Assembly: GCA_029007575.1 (NCBI GenBank)
Contig: JAQXIB010000187.1
Span: 1-10,580 of the forward strand
Source of the DNA: Clostridiales bacterium
Lineage (GTDB): Bacteria; Bacillota; Clostridia; Oscillospirales; Ruminococcaceae
DNA: 10,580 nucleotides
Direction of reading: 5' to 3'
Under the pieces are notes generated by a model. It was not told the origin of the DNA. It did not search any database and saw only the letters and a program-made list of their open reading frames with translations. The first letter of the stretch is position 1; the number at the start of each line of letters is the position of its first letter. Shown here one piece after another: positions 1 through 5,806 of the stretch. The position numbers were made by a program, and so were the translations under genes.

Positions 1-1
1 C

Positions 2-559
2 GGAGCGGCAGGACAAATTCTCGCGGTAGATGAAGCAGTCAAAGGAACCAACACATCGGTGCTATCCATTGATTTGCCCCGTGATACAAAAGGATGGGGC
101 GGTCACGGTAACTTCATTATACTCGGTGCCAAAAACGTTTCGGACGCCAAACGTGCTGTCGAATCGGCATTGGAACATATCAAACAATATGCCGGTGAAG
201 TTCACATTAACGATGCCGGACATCTGGAATTTGCTTATTCCGCCAGTGCCGGAGAAGCCATCCACAAAGCTTTTTCGGTTCCGATCGGGCAACCCTTTGG
301 CTTTATGGCAGGTTCCCCTGCCGCTATCGGGCTGGTGATGGCAGATCGCGCAGTGAAAGCCTTTGATATCAAAATCCTGCAATATCTGACTCCCTCCAAA
401 GGCACCAGCCATTCCAACGAAGTCATTATCGCGTTTACCGGCGACACGTCCGCTGCCAAAGATGCCGTTTTGTTAGGGAAACGGATCGGCATGCAGTTAT
501 TGACGGCAATGGATAAGCCACCGATTTCGCTTGGCACTCCATATATTTTAGAAGCATAA
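2..559 (+). CDS. pduB: PduB-like tandem-domain microcompartment shell protein, C-terminal part (5' end outside window)
   Basis: This is the C-terminal 185 residues of a trimeric tandem-BMC shell protein of the PduB/EtuB type. Such proteins tile the facets of a bacterial microcompartment, and some form gated pores. The frame is open from base 2 and reads GAAGQILAVDEAVKGTNTSV, then LPRDTKG and GHGNFIILG. These match the region that ends the first BMC domain and enters the second in PduB. The second domain includes NDAGHLEF, GSPAAIGLVMADRAVK, GTSHSNE and the C-terminal TPYILEA. The N-terminal part lies left of the window. A hairpin begins 22 bases after the TAA, which suggests this is the last gene of its transcript. 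The cargo pathway (propanediol, ethanol, choline or other) cannot be told from this fragment. The family assignment is firm; the pduB symbol by function is less so. Confidence 0.88.
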   Translation, partial: GAAGQILAVDEAVKGTNTSVLSIDLPRDTKGWGGHGNFIILGAKNVSDAKRAVESALEHIKQYAGEVHINDAGHLEFAYSASAGEAIHKAFSVPIGQPFGFMAGSPAAIGLVMADRAVKAFDIKILQYLTPSKGTSHSNEVIIAFTGDTSAAKDAVLLGKRIGMQLLTAMDKPPISLGTPYILEA

Positions 560-581
560 CAGGTAAATATTTTTCATTTCA

Positions 582-615
582 GATAATCCCCCCGGCGAAA
601 GCCGGGGGGATTATC
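582..615. terminator. Perfect 15-bp hairpin with GAAA tetraloop after the shell gene
   Basis: Arms 582-596 and 601-615 are perfectly complementary, with a run of six C facing six G, and enclose a GNRA-type GAAA loop. Neither side is followed by a clear T tract: the plus side continues TCTAACG and the minus side TGAAATG. It is therefore very stable but not a textbook intrinsic terminator. Its position after the shell gene, and beyond the minus-strand DUF6440 remnant, fits a transcript end for converging transcription units. An RNA-stabilising 3' hairpin is the alternative. Confidence 0.6.
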
Positions 616-677
616 TCTAACGTACAACATAATTTTCAATCAAATATAGCAAAAGTTTCGTCATACAGCGATCCAGG

Positions 678-866
678 TTACCGCTGTGAAACAATCGGTT
701 TTCCATCCGAATCAAGCAACGGAGTCAAACCGCCCGCATATCCGGACTGTATCCACAGATAATGGACTCCAGTTTTCCTGTCAACCGGAATAGTCTCTTA
801 CCCTATACCGTTTAAGGGTTTTCCCTCTTTGACAATCACTTCAAATCTTGCGTCTTTATTTGCCAT
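678..866 (-). pseudogene. DUF6440-like small protein gene with an in-frame stop
   Basis: On the minus strand an ATG at 866-864 begins a 63-codon frame ending in TAA at 680-678. An SD GGAGG (876-880) sits 9 nt upstream. The N-terminal part reads MANKDARFEVIVKEGKP. Codon 23 (800-798) is TAA, and the same frame continues with ETIPVDRKTGVHYLW, SGYAGGLTPLLD and DGKPIV. The second half carries the DxxTGVxYL and GYxGGLTPLLDxDGKP signatures that I recall for small DUF6440 proteins, whose function is unknown. Homology runs through the stop without a frame change, so this looks like one nonsense mutation (or base-call error) in an otherwise intact gene. It lies downstream of, and on the same strand as, the XRE regulator gene. 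The family call rests on memory of the motif. Confidence 0.72.
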
Positions 867-896
867 AGTTTCATGCCTCCACTGTAGAAACATAAA

Positions 897-921
897 ACCG
901 TTTTCTTCAAGCACAAACGGT
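897..921 (-). terminator. Weak terminator after the XRE regulator gene
   Basis: ACCGTTT (897-903) and AAACGGT (915-921) form a 7-bp stem with an 11-nt loop, 11 nt beyond the regulator's stop codon. Read on the minus strand, the stem is followed by TTTATGTTTC, a broken T tract. The stem is short and the loop large, so termination may be partial. It lies only about 30 nt before the start of the DUF6440 remnant. Confidence 0.4.
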
Positions 922-932
922 CATCTCAATGC

Positions 933-1631
933 TTATTTTCCGTTTTTAATCAGTTTGTTTTCACTGTTCTGAATCAGATGAAACAGTGAGGATGCCATTT
1001 GAGGATAATCGTCGGAAATGCTGTCGGTCGTCATATATAAATCATCGGTATTCTTTAAGGTATCTGCTCCTTTGACGTTTTCGCCTGATACGATGACCGC
1101 CGCATTTGCTTCATTGAGCGTCATTTGCGCAGCAGCTTGGGCATTAGCCACCGATTTCGGCAACGTAAAAAGTGATTGCTGATTTTTGGGATTGGCATTA
1201 TAAACAATGCGGAACATTCTGTATACAGACAGCATCAAAAAAGAAGAAATTTCAGCAGTTAACGCCTTATTTTTTGCCTTTTGCAGCAGATCAAACAATA
1301 TATGCAAAGAATTTGTAATTAGCTTTTTATTTAAGACCGGTAAAACACTTCCCCGATACATATTATCTTTGATATTATCGTCCTCATCCGGAATATCCTC
1401 TACCGAAAGTGTTGCACCGGTGCGCTCCGGCGACCTACCCAATAAGTAATCACAGGACACACCGTAAAAATCAGCTGCTCGGATAACAAAATCAAGTCCG
1501 CATTCACGAATACCTTTCTCATAATGCGATAATAACGCCTGCGAGATGTTCAATTCAGCCGCCGCAAGCTTTTGACTGATGCCTTTTTCTTTCCTTAATA
1601 AGGTCAATATTCTTGAAAAATCGGTATTCAT
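933..1631 (-). CDS. XRE-family helix-turn-helix transcriptional regulator
   Basis: The product is a 232-residue cytoplasmic DNA-binding regulator. Residues about 6-62 form a Cro/C1-type helix-turn-helix: the frame RILTLLRKEKGISQKLAAAE, then ISQALLSHYEKG and the usual domain end DYLLGRSPER. The remaining 170 or so residues contain a probable helical stretch (NSLHILFDLLQKAKNKA), an Ala-rich segment (ANAQAAAQMTLNEANAA) and a polar tail. I recognise no ligand or enzymatic domain there. I chose the ATG at 1631 because GGAGGA (1638-1643) lies 6 nt upstream and the HTH starts right after it. The frame stays open to 1697, but those extra residues lack an SD and would overlap the promoter. It is divergent from the phosphatase gene, and an imperfect palindrome in its own leader (1651-1664) may be an autoregulatory site. 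The target is unknown. Confidence 0.88.
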   Translation of the reverse strand: MNTDFSRILTLLRKEKGISQKLAAAELNISQALLSHYEKGIRECGLDFVIRAADFYGVSCDYLLGRSPERTGATLSVEDIPDEDDNIKDNMYRGSVLPVLNKKLITNSLHILFDLLQKAKNKALTAEISSFLMLSVYRMFRIVYNANPKNQQSLFTLPKSVANAQAAAQMTLNEANAAVIVSGENVKGADTLKNTDDLYMTTDSISDDYPQMASSLFHLIQNSENKLIKNGK

Positions 1632-1664
1632 AGCATGTCCTCCAAAACAGTTAACGTACAGTAA

Positions 1665-1693
1665 ATTATATCCGATTTCATACCGTTTGTAAA
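1665..1693 (-). promoter_or_regulatory. SigA-type promoter of the XRE regulator gene
   Basis: On the minus strand TTTACA (1693-1688), a 17-nt spacer and a perfect TATAAT (1670-1665) precede the regulator's start by about 35 nt. Between the -10 and the SD lies TTAACGTACAGTAA (1651-1664), an imperfect palindrome centred on GTAC. It is a possible autoregulatory operator, but with 5 of 7 matching arm positions it is only suggestive. Confidence 0.75.
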
Positions 1694-1758
1694 GCATATT
1701 TTACAGAAAAAATTTTATAAAAAATTTGTTCAATTTTATTTCAACTTTATTTTAATTT

Positions 1759-1793
1759 TATTCCGAAAAACTTTTAATAAAAAATATTCCGAA
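1759..1793 (+). repeat. Two direct copies of TATTCCGAA upstream of the phosphatase promoter
   Basis: TATTCCGAA occurs at 1759-1767 and again at 1785-1793, 26 bp start to start (about two and a half helical turns). The second copy ends 4 nt before the -35 of the rightward promoter. The surrounding 100 bases are extremely AT-rich, so the GC-containing core stands out. It may be an activator site or belong to an UP-element-like region. No regulator can be assigned. Confidence 0.4.
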
Positions 1794-1797
1794 TGAA

Positions 1798-1826
1798 TTG
1801 CAAAATAGCGTAAAACATATTATAAT
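1798..1826 (+). promoter_or_regulatory. SigA-type promoter for the phosphatase-to-proA series
   Basis: TTGCAA (1798-1803), a 17-nt spacer and a perfect TATAAT (1821-1826) predict a transcription start near 1833, about 38 nt before the proposed phosphatase start. A long AT-rich stretch upstream could act as an UP element. No comparable promoter was seen between the next genes, so it probably drives the phosphatase, the DUF975-like gene, proB and proA. Confidence 0.75.
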
Positions 1827-1870
1827 AGTAATTTAGAATACTCTGATTTTTATGGTTAGGATGTGTTTTT

Positions 1871-2542
1871 ATCAAGACTTATAAAATACATTTGATTCGA
1901 CATGGTATCACACAGGGAAATTTAGAGGGCAGGTATGTCGGGATTACCGACTACCCGCTTTGCAGAGACGGAATTGAAGAACTGGATGAATTGCGGCACG
2001 AATACGAATATCCGAAAGTGCAAAAAGTCTATACCAGCCCGCTGTTAAGATGCAAGCAGACTGCGGACATCCTGTTTCCCGACATACTGACCGAATCGGT
2101 TGATGATATCAAAGAATATAACTTCGGCGCTTTTGAAGACAAGACCATGTTGGAGTTGCAAAACGATCCGGATTTTCAAAAATGGCTGGCAGGCGGCATG
2201 GTAGAAACTCCGGTCGGCGGCGAGGATAAACAAGAATTTTATCTGCGCCTCAAACGCGGATTTGAATCCATTCTGTCAGATATGATGCAGCAAAAAATTT
2301 ATGATGCTGCTGTTATCACCCATGGCGGTGTCATCATGGGATTACTTTCTATGTTCGGTTATCCCAGACGCAAGCCTCTGGACTGGCGGGTAGGAAACGG
2401 GAAAGGCTACACTGCATTGATTACCCCGCAAATCTGGACGGGAGGACAGGTATTCGAAGTATTTGATCCGCTCCCGTACGGCTGTGCCGACGTTGCCTCC
2501 TTAACCGGCTACAATATTGTCGAAATTGATAATCAGGAATAG
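1871..2542 (+). CDS. Histidine phosphatase family protein (phosphoglycerate mutase-like), non-canonical start
   Basis: This is a cytoplasmic histidine-phosphatase-superfamily enzyme that uses a phosphohistidine intermediate. The signatures are IRHGITQGN (catalytic His11 with Arg10), SPLLRCKQTA with its conserved Arg, KEYNFGAFE (Glu82) and THGG (His151). These resemble alpha-ribazole phosphatase/CobC-like and phosphoglycerate-mutase-like members, but the substrate is not evident. The start is odd. No in-frame ATG or GTG exists after the TGA at 1844-1846. The natural family N-terminus (KTYKIHLIRHG) begins at an ATC codon at 1871, with AGGA 9 nt upstream at 1858-1861. The only conventional option, TTG at 1892, has no SD and would delete the first beta strand before RHG. 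I give the ATC start as the biologically complete form (223 aa); the TTG form would be 216 aa. It is followed after 66 bp by the membrane protein gene. Confidence 0.88.
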   Translation: MKTYKIHLIRHGITQGNLEGRYVGITDYPLCRDGIEELDELRHEYEYPKVQKVYTSPLLRCKQTADILFPDILTESVDDIKEYNFGAFEDKTMLELQNDPDFQKWLAGGMVETPVGGEDKQEFYLRLKRGFESILSDMMQQKIYDAAVITHGGVIMGLLSMFGYPRRKPLDWRVGNGKGYTALITPQIWTGGQVFEVFDPLPYGCADVASLTGYNIVEIDNQE

Positions 2543-2608
2543 ATCGGAACATATTTGGCCATATTGATAGTTGAATAAACTATTAAAAGAACAGGATTTG
2601 CGTAAAAT

Positions 2609-3532
2609 ATGGATATAAGAAAATTGATAAAGAAGGACGCATGGCTTGCCATGCGCAACAATTGGGGAAAGGCTTTTGCTATCGTTCTGATCTCTTTTTC
2701 CTTCCTGATTTTTACGGCGCTGATTGAAAAATTGCTGAGCTATATATTGGAAGTCCCTTATTTTATTGATTCTGCCCATACTCCCGGCCTTTATTTGGAT
2801 GATATTCTAAATTTAGCTCCGATAAGCGTTGCTGTACTCCTTATCGCTTTGTTGATACGGCTGTTTCTGTATTCTCCGATATCACTCGGCAATAAACAAT
2901 GGTATTTAGGACTGGCAGGCAGCAATCCGTTTCCTGTATCATCTGTTTTCAAATATTTTGCCGGCTTTCCAAATTTTTTCAGAGCATTTTGCTTTCATCT
3001 TAATCTACTGATCAGAAAATCTTTATTCTGGTTATTGATTACCGCCCCGGCAATCATAGTATTGATATTAATGTGTCTGCTGAAGTTTTTTGTGACCGCA
3101 CAAGAGCTTTTCCTGATGCAACTGGCTTTCGGAGTTATTTTTGTCTGTTTATTTCTTCTTTGTCAACTACTGGCGATTTGTTTTCTGCAACGATATTTTT
3201 TAGCAGAATATATCTTTGTATTGTATCAATGCAAAATCAAAGATGCAATTAAAATGTCCGTTTTGATCATGAAAGGGCATAAATCGGAAATTTTTTCGGT
3301 GATCCTTTCTTTTCTCCCGTATTATATCGTGAACATGCTGTGGCTACCGGCTTTTATCACTCTGCCCCACATGAATACGGTATATGCCATCTATGCGAAA
3401 TACTTTATCGAACGTTTTGAGCAGCAGAAAAGCGACACTGCTTCGGGAGCATCCGAAAACAGCAACGATGCTCCGGACGACAATACCAAGCCGCTTTCTA
3501 ATATCAAAGCTATCAGGTTTCCGTCAGCATAA
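2609..3532 (+). CDS. DUF975-like multi-pass membrane protein
   Basis: The product is a 307-residue polytopic membrane protein of unknown function. Hydrophobic segments lie near residues 20-42, 72-92, 135-162, 168-195 and 233-255. The N-terminal pattern (short amphipathic start, then RNNWGKAFAIVLIS), the central SPISLG, the FPNFFRAF segment and the later DAIKMSVLIMKGHKSEIFSV followed by LSFLPYYIV follow the layout I associate with DUF975 proteins, which have a P-x-SLG element and a SxxLMKGxK element before the last membrane segments. The tail after about residue 272 is hydrophilic and Ser/Asp/Asn-rich and ends in RFPSA. The ATG has AGGA 12 nt upstream, a slightly long spacing. It lies in the same direction as the phosphatase and 58 bp before proB, with no terminator seen on either side. 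Confidence 0.72.
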   Translation: MDIRKLIKKDAWLAMRNNWGKAFAIVLISFSFLIFTALIEKLLSYILEVPYFIDSAHTPGLYLDDILNLAPISVAVLLIALLIRLFLYSPISLGNKQWYLGLAGSNPFPVSSVFKYFAGFPNFFRAFCFHLNLLIRKSLFWLLITAPAIIVLILMCLLKFFVTAQELFLMQLAFGVIFVCLFLLCQLLAICFLQRYFLAEYIFVLYQCKIKDAIKMSVLIMKGHKSEIFSVILSFLPYYIVNMLWLPAFITLPHMNTVYAIYAKYFIERFEQQKSDTASGASENSNDAPDDNTKPLSNIKAIRFPSA

Positions 3533-3590
3533 AAGTAACGCACACAATAATCCTGATTTTGAATCGTATCACAGAAAGGACGTATTTCCC

Positions 3591-4373
3591 TTGCATACTA
3601 TAAAAGACGCAAAAAAAGTTGTAATTAAAGTCGGCACCTCTACCCTTGCCCACAAAACCGGCATGCTGAACATTCGCCGAATCGAAAATCTTGTTAAAGT
3701 ACTTGCCGACCTGCAAAACGCAGGCAGACAAATCATATTGGTTTCCTCCGGTGCCATCGGCGTCGGGAGCGGAAAACTGGGCTTGAAAGAACGTCCGCAG
3801 GACACCCCTACCAAACAGGCATGCGCTTCAATCGGGCAATGCGAGCTGATGTATGTATATGACAAGCTATTCTCTCAATACAATCATTGCGTTTCGCAAA
3901 TTTTACTCACCAGAGATATTATTGAAAATGAAAAGCGCACCTCCAATGTAATAAACACCATGAATCGATTGATTTCTTTGAATGTCATTCCGATTGTTAA
4001 TGAAAATGACAGCGTGTCGGTGGAAGAAATTGAATTCGGGGACAATGACACTTTGTCTGCCATCGTCAGCAAGCTTGCCGACGCGGAGGCTTTGGTCATT
4101 CTTACCGATATTGACGGACTTTATGACAAAGATCCGCGTACACACTCAGATGCTTCCTTGATTCCGGTTGTGGAAACAATCGATGAAAGGATCGAATCAT
4201 TGGCGGAAGGAAAAGGCTCCACGCTGGGAACAGGCGGTATGATCACCAAGATTCAAGCCGCCCGTATCGCAACGCAGGCAAACATTCCGGTACATATTAT
4301 AAACGGATCGGATCCTGCTTTGTTATATGACCTTTTTGACGGCAAACAGGTGGGCACGGTCTTTCCGGCTTAA
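3591..4373 (+). CDS. proB: Glutamate 5-kinase, short form without PUA domain
   Basis: ProB phosphorylates L-glutamate to gamma-glutamyl phosphate with ATP, the first step of proline biosynthesis in the cytoplasm. The 260 residues form one amino-acid-kinase domain: VVIKVGTSTL (phosphate-binding Lys near residue 13), LVSSGAIGVG, the glutamate-binding NENDSVS, FGDNDTLSA, the nucleotide-binding TDIDGLYDKDPR and GTGGMITKIQAA. The C-terminal PUA domain of long (about 365-residue) ProB proteins is absent, as in many Clostridia. The start is a TTG at 3591 with AGAAAGGA (3573-3580) 10 nt upstream. The frame stays open further left inside the previous gene, but those residues do not belong to the family. 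proA follows after an unusual 85-bp gap. Feedback inhibition by proline is usual for the family and cannot be judged here. Confidence 0.96.
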   Translation: MHTIKDAKKVVIKVGTSTLAHKTGMLNIRRIENLVKVLADLQNAGRQIILVSSGAIGVGSGKLGLKERPQDTPTKQACASIGQCELMYVYDKLFSQYNHCVSQILLTRDIIENEKRTSNVINTMNRLISLNVIPIVNENDSVSVEEIEFGDNDTLSAIVSKLADAEALVILTDIDGLYDKDPRTHSDASLIPVVETIDERIESLAEGKGSTLGTGGMITKIQAARIATQANIPVHIINGSDPALLYDLFDGKQVGTVFPA

Positions 4374-4399
4374 CCGGCAGTTCGGTACACTTCAAAAAA

Positions 4400-4450
4400 G
4401 GAAAGGTGGGAAATCGGCATAAAGTAAATGTCATCTTATCGCTTTATGCC
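4400..4450 (+). promoter_or_regulatory. Structured proB-proA junction: strong SD followed by a hairpin before the proA start
   Basis: The only good SD before proA is GGAAAGGTGGG at 4400-4410, which is 48 nt from the ATG at 4459. Between them GGCATAAAG (4416-4424) and CTTTATGCC (4442-4450) form a perfect 9-bp stem with a 17-nt loop. No SD-like bases lie in the 8 nt directly before the ATG, and no in-frame ATG, GTG or TTG lies between the stop at 4420-4422 and 4459. If the stem forms, SD and start codon come to about 13 nt apart, so translation of proA may depend on this fold. No T tract follows, so it is not an ordinary terminator. Confidence 0.5.
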
Positions 4451-4458
4451 TCACTATA

Positions 4459-5709
4459 ATGGATTACATATTATCTCTCGGTCAGAAAGCAAAAAAAATC
4501 AAGCGGGAAATCGCCACTGCGTCCGCTAATCGTAAAAACGCGGCACTGCAAGCGATCGCTGACGCATTGACAGAAAATACCGATCAAATCATCGCTGCAA
4601 ACCGGATTGATCTGAATAACGCGGTTACCAACGGCATGTCAACGGCAATGCAGGATCGACTGCGTTTGGATGAGAAACGAATCATGTCTATAGCTTCCGG
4701 TGTGATGGAAATTGTGGATTTGGACGATCCCGTCGGCAGGATCGACTGCGGATTTCTGCGTCCGAACGGCCTGCGCATCTGCAAAACAAGAGTGCCGCTC
4801 GGCGTTATCGGAATTATCTTCGAATCCCGCCCCAATGTAACGGTAGACGCAGCAGCCCTCTGTTTAAAAGCCGGCAATGCCGTCATTCTGCGCGGCGGAA
4901 AAGAAGCGTTTCATTCCAATCAATGTCTGACTCAAATTATGCGGGAAGCAATTGCGAAAACCGGATTATCTTCCGATATCATTCAACTGGTGGAGGACAC
5001 CTCGCGGGAATCGGCTAACGCAATGATGAAGCTCAACGGGTACCTCGATGTGCTCATTCCGCGTGGTGGTCAGGGACTCATTCAGGCGGTAGTGAGAAAC
5101 GCCACGGTACCGGTCATTGAAACAGGAGTTGGAAATTGCCACATTTATGTGGACGAATTTGCCGATATGGAGATGGCTGTGCGAATCGTATTTAACGCCA
5201 AAACCAGTCGTCCGTCGGTATGCAACGCGGCGGAAAGCGTGTTGGTGCATAAAAATATTGCCGAAAAATTTCTGCCTCTGATGAAAGCAAAACTGGATGA
5301 AAAAAATGTCACATTATATGGATGCGACAAAACCGCAGCATTGCTCGGAGATTCTATTTTACCGGCTGACGATCAACTTTACGGTACCGAGTTTTTGGAT
5401 TACATGATGACAGTAAAAGTTGTAGACAGCATGGAAGAAGCCATTTCTCACATCGAACGTTTCGGAACACAACATTCTGAAGCGATCATCACCAACAATC
5501 TGCAAAACGCCGAATACTTTACCGCAAATGTAGACGCAGCCGCGGTTTATGTGAACGCCTCCACCCGTTTTACCGATGGCGGAGAATTTGGTTTTGGGGC
5601 AGAAATTGGCATTTCCACCCAAAAATTACATGCAAGAGGTCCTATGGGGTTAAATGAACTGACTACGATCAAATATATTGTCAACGGCAACGGACAAGTC
5701 AGAGAATAA
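4459..5709 (+). CDS. proA: Gamma-glutamyl phosphate reductase (glutamate-5-semialdehyde dehydrogenase)
   Basis: ProA reduces gamma-glutamyl phosphate with NADPH to glutamate-5-semialdehyde, the second step of proline synthesis. It usually works with ProB because the intermediate is unstable. The 416-residue length is normal. Visible landmarks are FESRPNVTVDAA, LKAGNAVILRGGKEA, DVLIPRGG, the catalytic cysteine at residue 255 in SVCNAAESVLVH, and the C-terminal GGEFGFGAEIGISTQKLHARGPMGL. The last step, catalysed by ProC, is not encoded in this window. The ATG at 4459 gives the expected N-terminus (MDYILSLGQKAK), though its SD is 48 nt away across a hairpin. It is probably cotranscribed with proB. 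Confidence 0.97.
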   Translation: MDYILSLGQKAKKIKREIATASANRKNAALQAIADALTENTDQIIAANRIDLNNAVTNGMSTAMQDRLRLDEKRIMSIASGVMEIVDLDDPVGRIDCGFLRPNGLRICKTRVPLGVIGIIFESRPNVTVDAAALCLKAGNAVILRGGKEAFHSNQCLTQIMREAIAKTGLSSDIIQLVEDTSRESANAMMKLNGYLDVLIPRGGQGLIQAVVRNATVPVIETGVGNCHIYVDEFADMEMAVRIVFNAKTSRPSVCNAAESVLVHKNIAEKFLPLMKAKLDEKNVTLYGCDKTAALLGDSILPADDQLYGTEFLDYMMTVKVVDSMEEAISHIERFGTQHSEAIITNNLQNAEYFTANVDAAAVYVNASTRFTDGGEFGFGAEIGISTQKLHARGPMGLNELTTIKYIVNGNGQVRE

Positions 5710-5764
5710 TCTGCGGTATATGAATGCCGTTCGAGCCAATCAAATTTTTAATTTGTTCCGCAGA
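5710..5764 (+). other. Long-range inverted repeat after proA, possible weak terminator
   Basis: TCTGCGG (5710-5716), starting right after the proA stop, is complementary to CCGCAGA (5758-5764). Inside it lies a second small stem, CAAAT (5741-5745) with ATTTG (5751-5755). The outer stem is followed by CATGATATTTTTTAG, which includes six T. The 41-nt interval between the outer arms makes it a weak terminator candidate. It could instead be a folded leader of the next gene. Confidence 0.35.
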
Positions 5765-5806
5765 CATGATATTTTTTAGTATCAAAGAAAGGGATGAGCA
5801 AGTATT

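Noticed and set aside
618..626. TAACGTACA shared between 618-626 and the XRE leader (1652-1660)
   Set aside because: A single 9-base match in a 10-kb window is within chance expectation, and the copy at 618 lies at the foot of a terminator hairpin rather than in a promoter.
1632..1697. N-terminal extension of the XRE regulator to an upstream ATG at 1697
   Set aside because: It would add 22 residues before the HTH, has no SD, and overlaps the -35/-10 promoter elements. The ATG at 1631 has GGAGGA 6 nt upstream.
2565..2585. Small hairpin (ATAGTT with AACTAT) between the phosphatase and DUF975-like genes
   Set aside because: It has only six AT-rich pairs and no T tract, so it is too weak to call a terminator in AT-rich spacer DNA.
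3384..3590. Upstream extension of proB into the DUF975-like gene
   Set aside because: The extra residues overlap the previous coding region and are unlike glutamate kinase. The TTG at 3591 has a good SD and gives the normal family N-terminus.
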